A DNA stretch of 64,000 bases from Leptospira selangorensis. GTDB lineage: Bacteria > Spirochaetota > Leptospiria > Leptospirales > Leptospiraceae. This document shows, one piece after another, positions 45,524 through 52,893 of this stretch. The stretch covers positions 186,001-250,000 of the forward strand of contig NZ_RQES01000010.1 of assembly GCF_004769405.1 (NCBI RefSeq), in the 5' to 3' direction. The first letter of the stretch is position 1, and the number at the start of each line of letters is the position of its first letter. The notes beneath the pieces were generated by a model. The model had not been told where the DNA came from. It did not search any database and saw nothing but the letters and a program-made list of their open reading frames with translations. The position numbers were made by a program, and so were the translations under genes.

Positions 45524-46722
45524 GCCGCTTCCCCGGATTTTCCTTTCGAGTTAGAATAGATCTCTTCACCCAATAAACTATAATATGCCAACTCGGTTTT
45601 CTTGATGGTATTTTTAACTGAGAACCTTTTTACGGATTCTTTATTAAAAGTTCCCATAGATTTTCGGATTTTAGGATCTTCTAATAGAGTTTTATAAGAA
45701 GTAGCAAGAGATATAGCGTCGCCTACTTCGGAAACGAATGCACCCTTACCTTCCGTAAGCATTTCCGCGATACCTCCTCCGTTTGTAGCGACGATCGGTA
45801 ATCCGGATGCCATCGCGTCTAAAACGGAGGTTCCGAGTCCTTCTTCTTTTGAAGTTAATGTGAAAATATCGAATAAGGAAAGAAGTTCGGGAATATCAGT
45901 TCTAAATCCCGTGAAGATCACTTTATCCAAAAGTTTTTTTTCGGAAGCGATACGTTCTAGTTCTTTTCTAAGTTCACCTTCTCCTACGATTAGGACCTTA
46001 TACTTTTTGTCCGTTTCTACCTTAGATAAAGCATCTAATAACGTTTTTTGGTCCTTATGATCGACTAACGCGGCAATATTTCCTATGATCAGTTCATCTT
46101 TAGAAAGATTGAATTCTTTTCTGAGATAAGAAGTATCATTTGTCTTTTTGGAAACACCTAGATCGATCCCGCTATACACTGTCACAACTTTGGCAGGATC
46201 TATCCCATCCATGATCAGAATTTCGCGTATACGATTCGAAACACTTAAGTAAAGATCAACTCTGTCGGAAACATACTTACGTTTACTGAACCAATTCTTT
46301 CTAAGCCTGAAATCCACCCTTCGAGAAACTACAAGTTTCACTTTAGGATGTTTTGCCTTTGCCAGCCAAGCGATAGAATGTGCTTTTGCAGTATGAGCGT
46401 GAATGAGTTTGATCCCTTTGGAAACGATGAGTTCTTGGAGTGCCTTTACGGAACCAAAGTCCCATTCTCCTTTTAAAGGAAGAGTAACTGTTGGAAGTCC
46501 AACATCGTTAGCACGGGTCTCTAATGCAGAGCCTGGTTTACAAAGAATGAGCTGAGGGATTTTGTGTTTTTTTAAACCTTCTGCGAGAAGAAAAAGTTGC
46601 CTTTCTCCTCCTCTCCAGCCGGTTTCCGTGTCGATATGAAGAATCACCCGATCAAATTGGGGTTCTGGCTTGAATTCTGCAAGAGTTCCGCCATTTCTTT
46701 TTAGGAAAAAAGTCCTGGACAA
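45520..46722 (-). CDS. Glycosyltransferase family 4 protein
   Basis: 400 residues of GT-B fold. N-terminal acceptor domain: [20 protein letters not shown], then [21 protein letters not shown]-terminal nucleotide-sugar domain: [34 protein letters not shown], and the E-x7-E motif region [20 protein letters not shown]. It transfers a sugar in lipopolysaccharide or other glycan assembly on the cytoplasmic face; acceptor and sugar are unknown. It overlaps polA by 4 nt in an unusual pairing and is divergent from the glutamine amidotransferase. Confidence 0.92.
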   Translation of the reverse strand: MSRTFFLKRNGGTLAEFKPEPQFDRVILHIDTETGWRGGERQLFLLAEGLKKHKIPQLILCKPGSALETRANDVGLPTVTLPLKGEWDFGSVKALQELIVSKGIKLIHAHTAKAHSIAWLAKAKHPKVKLVVSRRVDFRLRKNWFSKRKYVSDRVDLYLSVSNRIREILIMDGIDPAKVVTVYSGIDLGVSKKTNDTSYLRKEFNLSKDELIIGNIAALVDHKDQKTLLDALSKVETDKKYKVLIVGEGELRKELERIASEKKLLDKVIFTGFRTDIPELLSLFDIFTLTSKEEGLGTSVLDAMASGLPIVATNGGGIAEMLTEGKGAFVSEVGDAISLATSYKTLLEDPKIRKSMGTFNKESVKRFSVKNTIKKTELAYYSLLGEEIYSNSKGKSGEAA

Positions 46723-46773
46723 ACAGGATTCGCATTAGCGACAATTATTCTAATATAACGGAGGAGATCCAGA

Positions 46774-47562
46774 ATGTGCGAACTTTTGGGAATGAGTGCC
46801 AATGTTCCTACAGATATATGCTTTAGTTTCACTGGTCTTGTCCAAAGAGGCGGAAAAACCGGACCCCACAAAGATGGATGGGGGATCGCATTTTATGAGG
46901 GCAAAGGTTGCAGGGTCTTCCAAGATCCTCAGGCAAGCGCTGATTCACAATTGGCGGAACTGGTTCGCACATTTCCTATCAAAAGTAATCTAGTCATTTC
47001 ACATATCCGAAAAGCAAATCGCGGTAAGGTGGATCTGAAAAATACACATCCATTCGTTCGGGAACTTTGGGGTTATTATTGGACATTCGCTCATAATGGA
47101 CAATTAAAAGGAGTGAAGAAGGAACCATTAAAAGATTTTACACCTGTTGGGACGACTGACAGCGAGTATGCTTTTTGTTGGCTGCTTTCTGAATTAAAGA
47201 AGAAGTTTAAGACAAGACCAAAAAACGAAACACAGCTCTCCCAAGAGATCCGCAAACTATTGTCCAAACTCGGAAAAAAGGGAGTTTCGAATATTCTAAT
47301 TTCGGATTCCAAATATTTATACGCATATTGTTCTACAAAACTCGTATATATCACAAGACATGCCCCCTTCGGAGAAGCAAAACTAATAGATGCAGATTTG
47401 AGCATAGACTTTAGTAAACATACAAATCCGAAAGATATAGTTACAGTTTTAGCCACAAGTCCTTTGACCCAAGATGAAATTTGGACCAGCTTTTTGCCTG
47501 GAGAATTTCAGGTCTGGAAAGAAGGAAAACAATGGCAAAGATTTTCTCCCGATATTAAATAG
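46774..47562 (+). CDS. Class II glutamine amidotransferase (YafJ type)
   Basis: 262 residues, one Ntn-hydrolase domain. The N-terminal nucleophile is Cys2 ([10 protein letters not shown]), exposed after Met removal. Further signatures: [41 protein letters not shown] and [13 protein letters not shown], all typical of the YafJ/EgtC-like group. It should release ammonia from glutamine or hydrolyse a gamma-glutamyl amide; no synthetase domain is attached. GGAGGA precedes the ATG. A CULT-domain gene starts 5 nt after the stop, so the two form an operon. Confidence 0.92.
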   Translation: MCELLGMSANVPTDICFSFTGLVQRGGKTGPHKDGWGIAFYEGKGCRVFQDPQASADSQLAELVRTFPIKSNLVISHIRKANRGKVDLKNTHPFVRELWGYYWTFAHNGQLKGVKKEPLKDFTPVGTTDSEYAFCWLLSELKKKFKTRPKNETQLSQEIRKLLSKLGKKGVSNILISDSKYLYAYCSTKLVYITRHAPFGEAKLIDADLSIDFSKHTNPKDIVTVLATSPLTQDEIWTSFLPGEFQVWKEGKQWQRFSPDIK

Positions 47563-47567
47563 AAGGT

Positions 47568-47939
47568 ATGCCGGATCTTCCTAGCAGCGTTCCCGAAAGA
47601 GAATCGATACAAGAAAAAGAGATCATTCCAGAAAATTGGAAGTTATGTACTTCTTGTGGGGAAAAGATCACAAAAGAAGAATGGAAAACTTCTGTGGATG
47701 GAGCCTATATTCACAATTTTATAAATCCTCTTGGGATCGAATTCAGAATTCTTACATTTTCAGAAGCGATCGGAATTACTTGGCAAAAAGATTCATACAC
47801 AGAACATACTTGGTTTCCAGGTTTTTCATGGAGAGTAGGATCCTGCTCCGTTTGTGGTTCTCATCTAGGTTGGAATTTTGAATCTATTTCAGGTTCGAAT
47901 TCTTTCTTAGGGCTAATCTTAGGAAGAATTACTTCTTAA
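47568..47939 (+). CDS. Stand-alone CULT-domain protein (bacterial cereblon-like)
   Basis: 123 residues. Zinc ligands C27-x-x-C30 (LCTSCGEK) and C93-x-x-C96 (GSCSVCGS). The ligand pocket is formed by W82, W88 and W102 with H80 (EHTWFPGFSW, SHLGWNF). These spacings (6 and 14) match human cereblon W380, W386 and W400 with H378. The fold segments NFINPLGIEFRILTFSEA also fit. CULT domains bind cyclic imides such as glutarimides and uracil-like rings. The protein is only the CULT domain, with no Lon-like part, as in known bacterial forms. It is encoded 5 nt after a glutamine amidotransferase. Confidence 0.92.
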   Translation: MPDLPSSVPERESIQEKEIIPENWKLCTSCGEKITKEEWKTSVDGAYIHNFINPLGIEFRILTFSEAIGITWQKDSYTEHTWFPGFSWRVGSCSVCGSHLGWNFESISGSNSFLGLILGRITS

Positions 47940-47993
47940 TTTTATAATATTCTTCCTTATAAAAATATTCGAAAAGAAAATAAGAAGAAGGTC

Positions 47994-48572
47994 CTAAAAA
48001 AGAAACCTATATTTTAAATCCATTCCGAATGGTTCCCTAACTTGATCTCTCACATCTGACTGAGAATAAGTTCGAATATTAAGATCGAATCCAGCAGAAT
48101 TTTCACCCTCCCACTGGACCCCTCTCCAATACGTATAAGCCAATTGAAGAATATATTTTGCACCTAAAAGAGCCAATCTAAGATCGTTTCGGCTGCGAAC
48201 TCCTTCCAGATCATCTTGTTTGCTATGTTGGTAATTTGCTAAAAAGATAATCATTCCAGGATCAGGCTGGGGATAAAAATTGGAATATGCAATAAATAGA
48301 TTTCGGGAGTTTTCGAATTCTTCCTTTCTTTCCACTTCCTCTTTATGCCCTTTCAATTCAGAAAGAACTAAGATAGAAGTGATCACCATAGTAAATCTAG
48401 CTTTTCTGTATTCTTTTGCATGAAGAAGTCCCCAACCTGGAAGAACAGCACTTCTCCATACCAGATCCCAACGAGATCTATCTCTCATTTCGGGAACAAC
48501 GGTTGTCTGCTCTTGAGAATAAATGGATGTAAGACCAAACAAGAATATACAAAATAAAACGAATTTTTTCAC
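47994..48572 (-). CDS. Secreted or membrane protein, DUF5683-like
   Basis: 192 residues with a signal peptide (1-19, ending SIYSQ). The segment WRSAVLPGWGLLHAKEYRKA resembles the PGxGQ-type start of DUF5683 proteins found in other bacteria. Two more hydrophobic stretches (FTMVITSILVLSEL; LRLALLGAKYILQLAYTYW) suggest membrane association. The C-terminus ends in a strand with terminal Phe (MDLKYRFLF), which resembles outer-membrane signals. No function known; family assignment tentative. Confidence 0.65.
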   Translation of the reverse strand: MKKFVLFCIFLFGLTSIYSQEQTTVVPEMRDRSRWDLVWRSAVLPGWGLLHAKEYRKARFTMVITSILVLSELKGHKEEVERKEEFENSRNLFIAYSNFYPQPDPGMIIFLANYQHSKQDDLEGVRSRNDLRLALLGAKYILQLAYTYWRGVQWEGENSAGFDLNIRTYSQSDVRDQVREPFGMDLKYRFLF

Positions 48573-48636
48573 CCGAACTTCCTCATTAATTATAGTTGCA
48601 GAAGAATAAAGATCCGATTTAGTTCTCCGGACAACT

Positions 48637-49023
48637 ATGAAAAAATTCCTATTTTATTTTATTATTACACTTTCGGTTTTTAGTTTTGCTCCAAATTTCG
48701 CAGCAGAGCCTGAAGACGAGATCAAATCATTGGTCTCTTCCTTAGATTCTTGTAAGGGTTGTGTTTTTATACGAAACGGTTCGGAACATAAGCTGGATGA
48801 GGCAAAGGCTCACTTACTTAGAAAGTATGATGCAGCCAAAAATAAAATAAGCAGCACCGAAGATTTTATCAAAGGATTAGCAAGCAAATCTTCGATCACA
48901 GGGACTCCGTACAAGATCAAATTCCCTGACGGAAAGGAAGTAGAATCTGAAAAATGGCTGACTAATAAACTGAATGAATTGCGTAATCCTCCGCCTGTGG
49001 CCAAACCGAAAAAGAAAAAATAA
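48637..49023 (+). CDS. DUF5329-like secreted protein
   Basis: 128 residues with a signal peptide (about 1-23, ending FAAE). The mature part has the DUF5329 pattern: EIKSLVSSLDSCKGCVFIRN, then DEAKAHLLRKYDAAKNKI, EDFIKGLASKSSITGTPYKI and a WL near the end. Two close cysteines (CKGC) may be disulfide-linked. The C-terminus is Pro/Lys-rich. Probably periplasmic; function unknown in the whole family. It is divergent from the 47994 gene. Confidence 0.8.
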   Translation: MKKFLFYFIITLSVFSFAPNFAAEPEDEIKSLVSSLDSCKGCVFIRNGSEHKLDEAKAHLLRKYDAAKNKISSTEDFIKGLASKSSITGTPYKIKFPDGKEVESEKWLTNKLNELRNPPPVAKPKKKK

Positions 49024-49098
49024 ACGATCTAAGCGAAAAATCATCTCAGCTCGGCAGTTATTCTAGATTGGCAGCGTCGAATTGAGTTAGAGAGTTTT

Positions 49099-50160
49099 AT
49101 GCGAAAGTATTTATATCTTATTCCTGTTTCCCTTTTATTCGCTTGCCCTCCTCCACCTAGCGAAGACCCGCTTTCCTCTTTAATGTCTACATTAGCATTA
49201 TCGAATATGCCGGTTCCTTCAGAATTCACAATTGTAGATTCAACAAAACAAACCAAATTAGACGCCGTAGAAGCTACTGCAACTAAGAACTCCACTTGCA
49301 CCAAACTAGGCGCTTTCTATTGGGAGATTGGAGATGTAAATGGTGCGTATGGTTATTCTTCCGTAAACGGTTCCGTGAATGGATCAACGGTCCTTTTGAT
49401 TGCTTCCGCATCTAAATGGATCTGGGGAGCTTATGTTTTAGAGAAGGTTGGAACTCCAACAACAATAGAGCAATCTTATCTTAGAATGAGATCCGGTTAC
49501 GATAATCTGGATGATAATAAATGTAACCTAGCTCTTACAGTAAATGCGTGTTTCACAAACGGCCCGGGAAGAGATGGGACAAACAATAATAATTATTATA
49601 ATTCAGGTGATCTAAATTATTTTTATTATAACGGGGCACATTTCCAAGCTTACGCTGCTTTGAATCCGAGCGGTTTAACTCCTGCTCTTACAAATTACAC
49701 TCGCTCACAACTTGCAACGGAGATCGGAAATACTTTATTCGGAGGATCCAATCCCGGAATAGATTATGCCGTTCCTCAACCTGCAGGAGGAGTTAGGACT
49801 TCCGCTTCTGTTTATGCCCAGTTCTTAAGAAGAATATTAAATTCGAATTTAACCATCCGAACTTATTTGGGGGCAGATCTTGTACCTACATTACCTTCTG
49901 CGCATCCGAGCCAAGCAAAGTATTCGCCCTTTGTTTTAGAAGATGTACATTATTCTTATGGACATTGGGTGGAAGATTCTTCCGGAAATGATTCTGCATA
50001 CAGTAGCCCTGGAAAATTCGGATTTTATCCTTGGATAGATCCGACTGTCACTACTTACGGAATAATCTCCAGATATTCCACATCCGGCTTAGCTTATGCG
50101 GAATCGGTCTATTGTGGAAGGCTTTTAAGAAAGGCATTTGCTACCGGAATAGAACAATAG
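49099..50160 (+). CDS. Lipoprotein with serine-hydrolase (beta-lactamase-like) motifs
   Basis: 353 residues with lipobox LLFAC (Cys16). The mature part resembles the beta-lactamase/DD-peptidase superfamily: S103-x-x-K106 in ASASKWIWGAYVLE, a YxN-type motif in FYYNGAHFQAYAALN, and a late SSPGKFGFYPWID region in the place of the K-T-G or H-x-G strand. Several insertions, rich in Asn and Tyr, distinguish it from beta-lactamases. It may be an esterase, peptidase or inactive paralogue. A hairpin (CTGGACT-TT-AGTCCAG, 50162-50177) directly follows the stop. Confidence 0.72.
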   Translation: MRKYLYLIPVSLLFACPPPPSEDPLSSLMSTLALSNMPVPSEFTIVDSTKQTKLDAVEATATKNSTCTKLGAFYWEIGDVNGAYGYSSVNGSVNGSTVLLIASASKWIWGAYVLEKVGTPTTIEQSYLRMRSGYDNLDDNKCNLALTVNACFTNGPGRDGTNNNNYYNSGDLNYFYYNGAHFQAYAALNPSGLTPALTNYTRSQLATEIGNTLFGGSNPGIDYAVPQPAGGVRTSASVYAQFLRRILNSNLTIRTYLGADLVPTLPSAHPSQAKYSPFVLEDVHYSYGHWVEDSSGNDSAYSSPGKFGFYPWIDPTVTTYGIISRYSTSGLAYAESVYCGRLLRKAFATGIEQ

Positions 50161-50161
50161 C

Positions 50162-50177
50162 CTGGACTTTAGTCCAG
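50162..50177 (+). terminator. Stem-loop after the serine-hydrolase-like lipoprotein
   Basis: CTGGACT-TT-AGTCCAG, perfect 7-bp arms beginning 2 nt after the stop codon. There is no T tract, so intrinsic termination is doubtful. Confidence 0.35.
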
Positions 50178-50245
50178 TCTCTGTAACGAAAAAGTAATGC
50201 TCTCTTCATGGAGTAGATACAAAAATTTAAGATGATCAAAAGTCG

Positions 50246-51481
50246 ATGCTTCCATCGACATATATCAGTTCTTATCCTAAAGCAGGTCCCTTTCGAATTT
50301 TAGTGGTGACCGAAACATTTCCTCCTGAGATCAACGGGGTCGCCAAAACACTTCATAGAATGTTGGGCGATCTTTTACAAAGAGGTCACGAAATCATTCT
50401 GGTCCGTCCAAAACAAGGCCATAATGACTATGCAACGGCAAGCAATAACTATAGAGAAGTGCTCGTAAGAGGAGCAAAAATCCCTTTATACGAAGATCTA
50501 AGATTCGGATTTCCTGAAAAATACCTTCTACGCAGATTAATCGAATTAGAAAAACCTGATATAGTACATGTGGTCACAGAAGGACCTCTCGGCTGGTCAG
50601 CAGTTAGAGCGGCCAGACACGTTGGAATTCCAATTATCAGCGATTTCAGAACGAACTTCCATGCATACGCAAAATATTATAAGTTCGGATTTGCAGGAAA
50701 ACTGGTCCATAATTACCTAAAAGGTCTTCATAACAGAACACAGATGACATTGGTCCCTACTGCTCAGATCAGAGAACAGTTAACGGAGCAAGGATACACC
50801 AATGTTCAAGTGGTCTCTAGAGGGATCGACTCCGATCTATTCCATCCTGCTCGTAGGAATTCCAAATTAAAAACGGAATGGGGATTAAAACCGTCTGAAC
50901 TCGGAGTTCTATATGTAGGAAGATTGGCTCCGGAAAAAAATCTGGATTTATTAGTAAGAGCATTCCGTAGACTCCAATCCAGAGTTCCAAATGCAAAATT
51001 GATCTTAGTGGGAGACGGACCTTCCAAAGAAAAACTACGAAAAGAGAATCCTGATTTTATATTCAGAGGAATGAGAAAAGGAAAAGAACTGGCAGAACAT
51101 TATGCTACGGGAGATCTATTTCTATTCCCAAGTCTCACAGAAACTTTCGGAAACGTAATCGTAGAAGCAATGGCATCCGGTCTTCCAATCGTAGCTTATA
51201 ACTACGCGGCTGCAAACCAACATCTCAAACACGGCAAGTCTGCCCTGCTTTGCGGTTTTGATAAAGAAGAAGAATTTATAGAACAATCCTGCCTCTTAGC
51301 GGAGAATAAAAAGCTGGCTTCCAAACTTGGTCTCGCCGCAAGAAAGATCGCAGCTTCCTGCACCTGGGAAGACGTTACTGATTCTTTGGAAATGACTTAC
51401 TCTAAACTTTCTCTTTCTAAGAAAAAATCCGTGAGATCTAAAAAGGCGATTAAGCTGAAAGTACAGATGGTGAGGGGTTAG
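50246..51481 (+). CDS. Glycosyltransferase family 4, mannosyltransferase-like
   Basis: 411 residues of GT-B fold. N-terminal: ILVVTETFPPEINGVAKTLH, a start typical of GDP-mannose-dependent alpha-mannosyltransferases such as MgtA/PimB-type enzymes, then VHVVTEGPLGWSAVRAARH and SDFRTNFHAYAKYY. C-terminal: LYVGRLAPEKNLDLLVRAF, LILVGDGPSKEKL, and the E-x7-E region [20 protein letters not shown]. It likely adds mannose or glucose to a membrane lipid; the acceptor is not shown. The tail is strongly basic. It stands alone. Confidence 0.92.
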   Translation: MLPSTYISSYPKAGPFRILVVTETFPPEINGVAKTLHRMLGDLLQRGHEIILVRPKQGHNDYATASNNYREVLVRGAKIPLYEDLRFGFPEKYLLRRLIELEKPDIVHVVTEGPLGWSAVRAARHVGIPIISDFRTNFHAYAKYYKFGFAGKLVHNYLKGLHNRTQMTLVPTAQIREQLTEQGYTNVQVVSRGIDSDLFHPARRNSKLKTEWGLKPSELGVLYVGRLAPEKNLDLLVRAFRRLQSRVPNAKLILVGDGPSKEKLRKENPDFIFRGMRKGKELAEHYATGDLFLFPSLTETFGNVIVEAMASGLPIVAYNYAAANQHLKHGKSALLCGFDKEEEFIEQSCLLAENKKLASKLGLAARKIAASCTWEDVTDSLEMTYSKLSLSKKKSVRSKKAIKLKVQMVRG

Positions 51482-51540
51482 GAAAGAATCTGCAGTAATC
51501 TTTTGAATTCATTTCTAAAACTCTCTGCAATAGGGAAAAG

Positions 51541-51948
51541 CTACTTTCTCAATTCTTTCGTCATCGATCTAATAAAGGACTCCTTGTCCTTCTTAACATC
51601 TTTTAATGCAACTTTGATTTCTTTTGGAATATCAAAATACTTTTCCGCCCATACATAGATCTCAATAAAAACGGGCAAAAGATCGATGCCCTTTTGTGTA
51701 AGCTTGTAAAGAACTTTTGCCTTACTATCCGGATGCTCCGATTTTTCTATCAAACCGTTTTCTTCCAAGGACTGAAGTCTTGACGCGAGGATATTTGTAG
51801 CAATACCCTCGTCGGACTTCAGGAAATCTCCGTAAGTCCTTTTTTTATTGAACATAAGATCCCTGATTATGAGAAGCGACCATTTATCGCCCCAGATATC
51901 TAGGGAGCAACTAATCGGACAATCCGATCTTTTTTTTCCCTCTGACAT
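51541..51948 (-). CDS. HxlR-family transcriptional regulator
   Basis: 135 residues from ATG 51948 (MSEGKKRSDCPIS); the frame upstream to 52020 runs through operator-like DNA and is not likely coding. The family pattern is complete: CPISCSLDIWGDKWSLLIIRD, FNKKRTYGDFLKSDEGIATN, ILASRLQSLEENGLIEK and KVLYKLTQKGIDLLPV. Cys10 and Cys14 near the N-terminus are typical of redox- or aldehyde-sensing HxlR proteins. It is divergent from a short-chain dehydrogenase with two matching palindromes between, a standard repressor-target layout. Confidence 0.93.
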   Translation of the reverse strand: MSEGKKRSDCPISCSLDIWGDKWSLLIIRDLMFNKKRTYGDFLKSDEGIATNILASRLQSLEENGLIEKSEHPDSKAKVLYKLTQKGIDLLPVFIEIYVWAEKYFDIPKEIKVALKDVKKDKESFIRSMTKELRK

Positions 51949-51961
51949 AAAATTTATCTTA

Positions 51962-51990
51962 AAAAATACTTGCAAAAAGCAAGTATTTTT
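51962..51990. promoter_or_regulatory. HxlR operator candidate, proximal to the regulator
   Basis: AAAAATACTTGC-AAAAA-GCAAGTATTTTT, perfect 12-bp arms. The inner core ACTTGC-N5-GCAAGT is shared with the second site. Confidence 0.75.
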
Positions 51991-52001
51991 TCGTCGATTA
52001 T

Positions 52002-52026
52002 ATTTACTTGCAAATTGCAAGTAAAT
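52002..52026. promoter_or_regulatory. HxlR operator candidate, proximal to the SDR gene
   Basis: ATTTACTTGCAA-A-TTGCAAGTAAAT, perfect 12-bp arms, with the same ACTTGC-N5-GCAAGT core. The site abuts a TTGACC hexamer (52026-52031) that could be the -35 box, so binding would block transcription. Centre-to-centre distance from the first site is 38 nt. Confidence 0.75.
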
Positions 52027-52082
52027 TGACCGGTCATAGGAAGGCTACATAGCCGTAAAACTTACAATATAGGGTAAATAAG

Positions 52083-52883
52083 ATGAAACAGACAATTTTA
52101 GTAACAGGAGCTTCGTCAGGTATCGGGCTCCTTCTTGCCAATAAACTCCATAAGAGCGGTCATACCGTTATCGGAACAAGCCGCAATCCCGAAGAACATA
52201 GTTCTGTTCCTTTTAAACTTTTAGAATTAGATATCTCTTCCGACAGCTCAATTGAGTCCTTCCCGAAAAGGCTATTTAGCCAGATACAAAATCTAGATGT
52301 TCTGATAAATAATGCAGGTTACTTGGTATCGGGCATTGCCGAGGAAACTCCTATTGATCTTGGAAGGCAACAATTCGAGACCAATTTTTGGGGAACAGTA
52401 AAACTCACCAATCAGTTGCTTCCTTATTTTAGAAAACAAAGACAAGGAAAAATTATTACAGTCGGATCTATCCTAGGTCTAATCGGTCTTCCGAATGTTT
52501 CTTACTATTCGGCTTCAAAACATTCTTTGGAAGGTTACTTTAAAGTACTTCGCTTCGAATTAAAGGATTTTAATATAAAAGTCAGCATGGTTGAGCCGAT
52601 GGGTTTCAAAACCAATATCGGCACTAGCGCAGTTAGATCAAAAGTGCAAATTGATGACTACGATCTGCTTCGAAAACAAACCGCTGCATTCTCGAAAGAA
52701 ACATTCGATAAAGCGCCCACTCCGGAACCGGTCGTAAACACTGTAATAGAAATTATAAATCAAAAAGATCCGAGATTCAATTTCCCCGTTGGTCAAGGCG
52801 CTTCGTTTATTCTTACCATGCAACATTATGCATATAAAGCTTTTGAAAGCTCGATCTTAAAAAGGCTGCATAAAGTAAAATAG
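52083..52883 (+). CDS. Short-chain dehydrogenase/reductase
   Basis: 266 residues, classical SDR. Cofactor motif LVTGASSGIGLLL (TGxxxGxG), NNAG in VLINNAGYLVSG, the catalytic Ser in ITVGSILGLIG, and YxxxK in YYSASKHSLEGY. The replacement of the acidic residue after strand 2 by TSRNPEE suggests NADPH preference. It is controlled by the divergent HxlR regulator through two palindromes. Substrate unknown; aldehyde or quinone detoxification is a reasonable guess from the regulator class. Confidence 0.92.
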   Translation: MKQTILVTGASSGIGLLLANKLHKSGHTVIGTSRNPEEHSSVPFKLLELDISSDSSIESFPKRLFSQIQNLDVLINNAGYLVSGIAEETPIDLGRQQFETNFWGTVKLTNQLLPYFRKQRQGKIITVGSILGLIGLPNVSYYSASKHSLEGYFKVLRFELKDFNIKVSMVEPMGFKTNIGTSAVRSKVQIDDYDLLRKQTAAFSKETFDKAPTPEPVVNTVIEIINQKDPRFNFPVGQGASFILTMQHYAYKAFESSILKRLHKVK

Positions 52884-52893
52884 ATTTTATATT

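Noticed and set aside
51949..52020. Longer N-terminus of the HxlR regulator
   Set aside because: The extension would be encoded by the palindromic operator DNA and lacks a proper start context; ATG 51948 begins the family domain.
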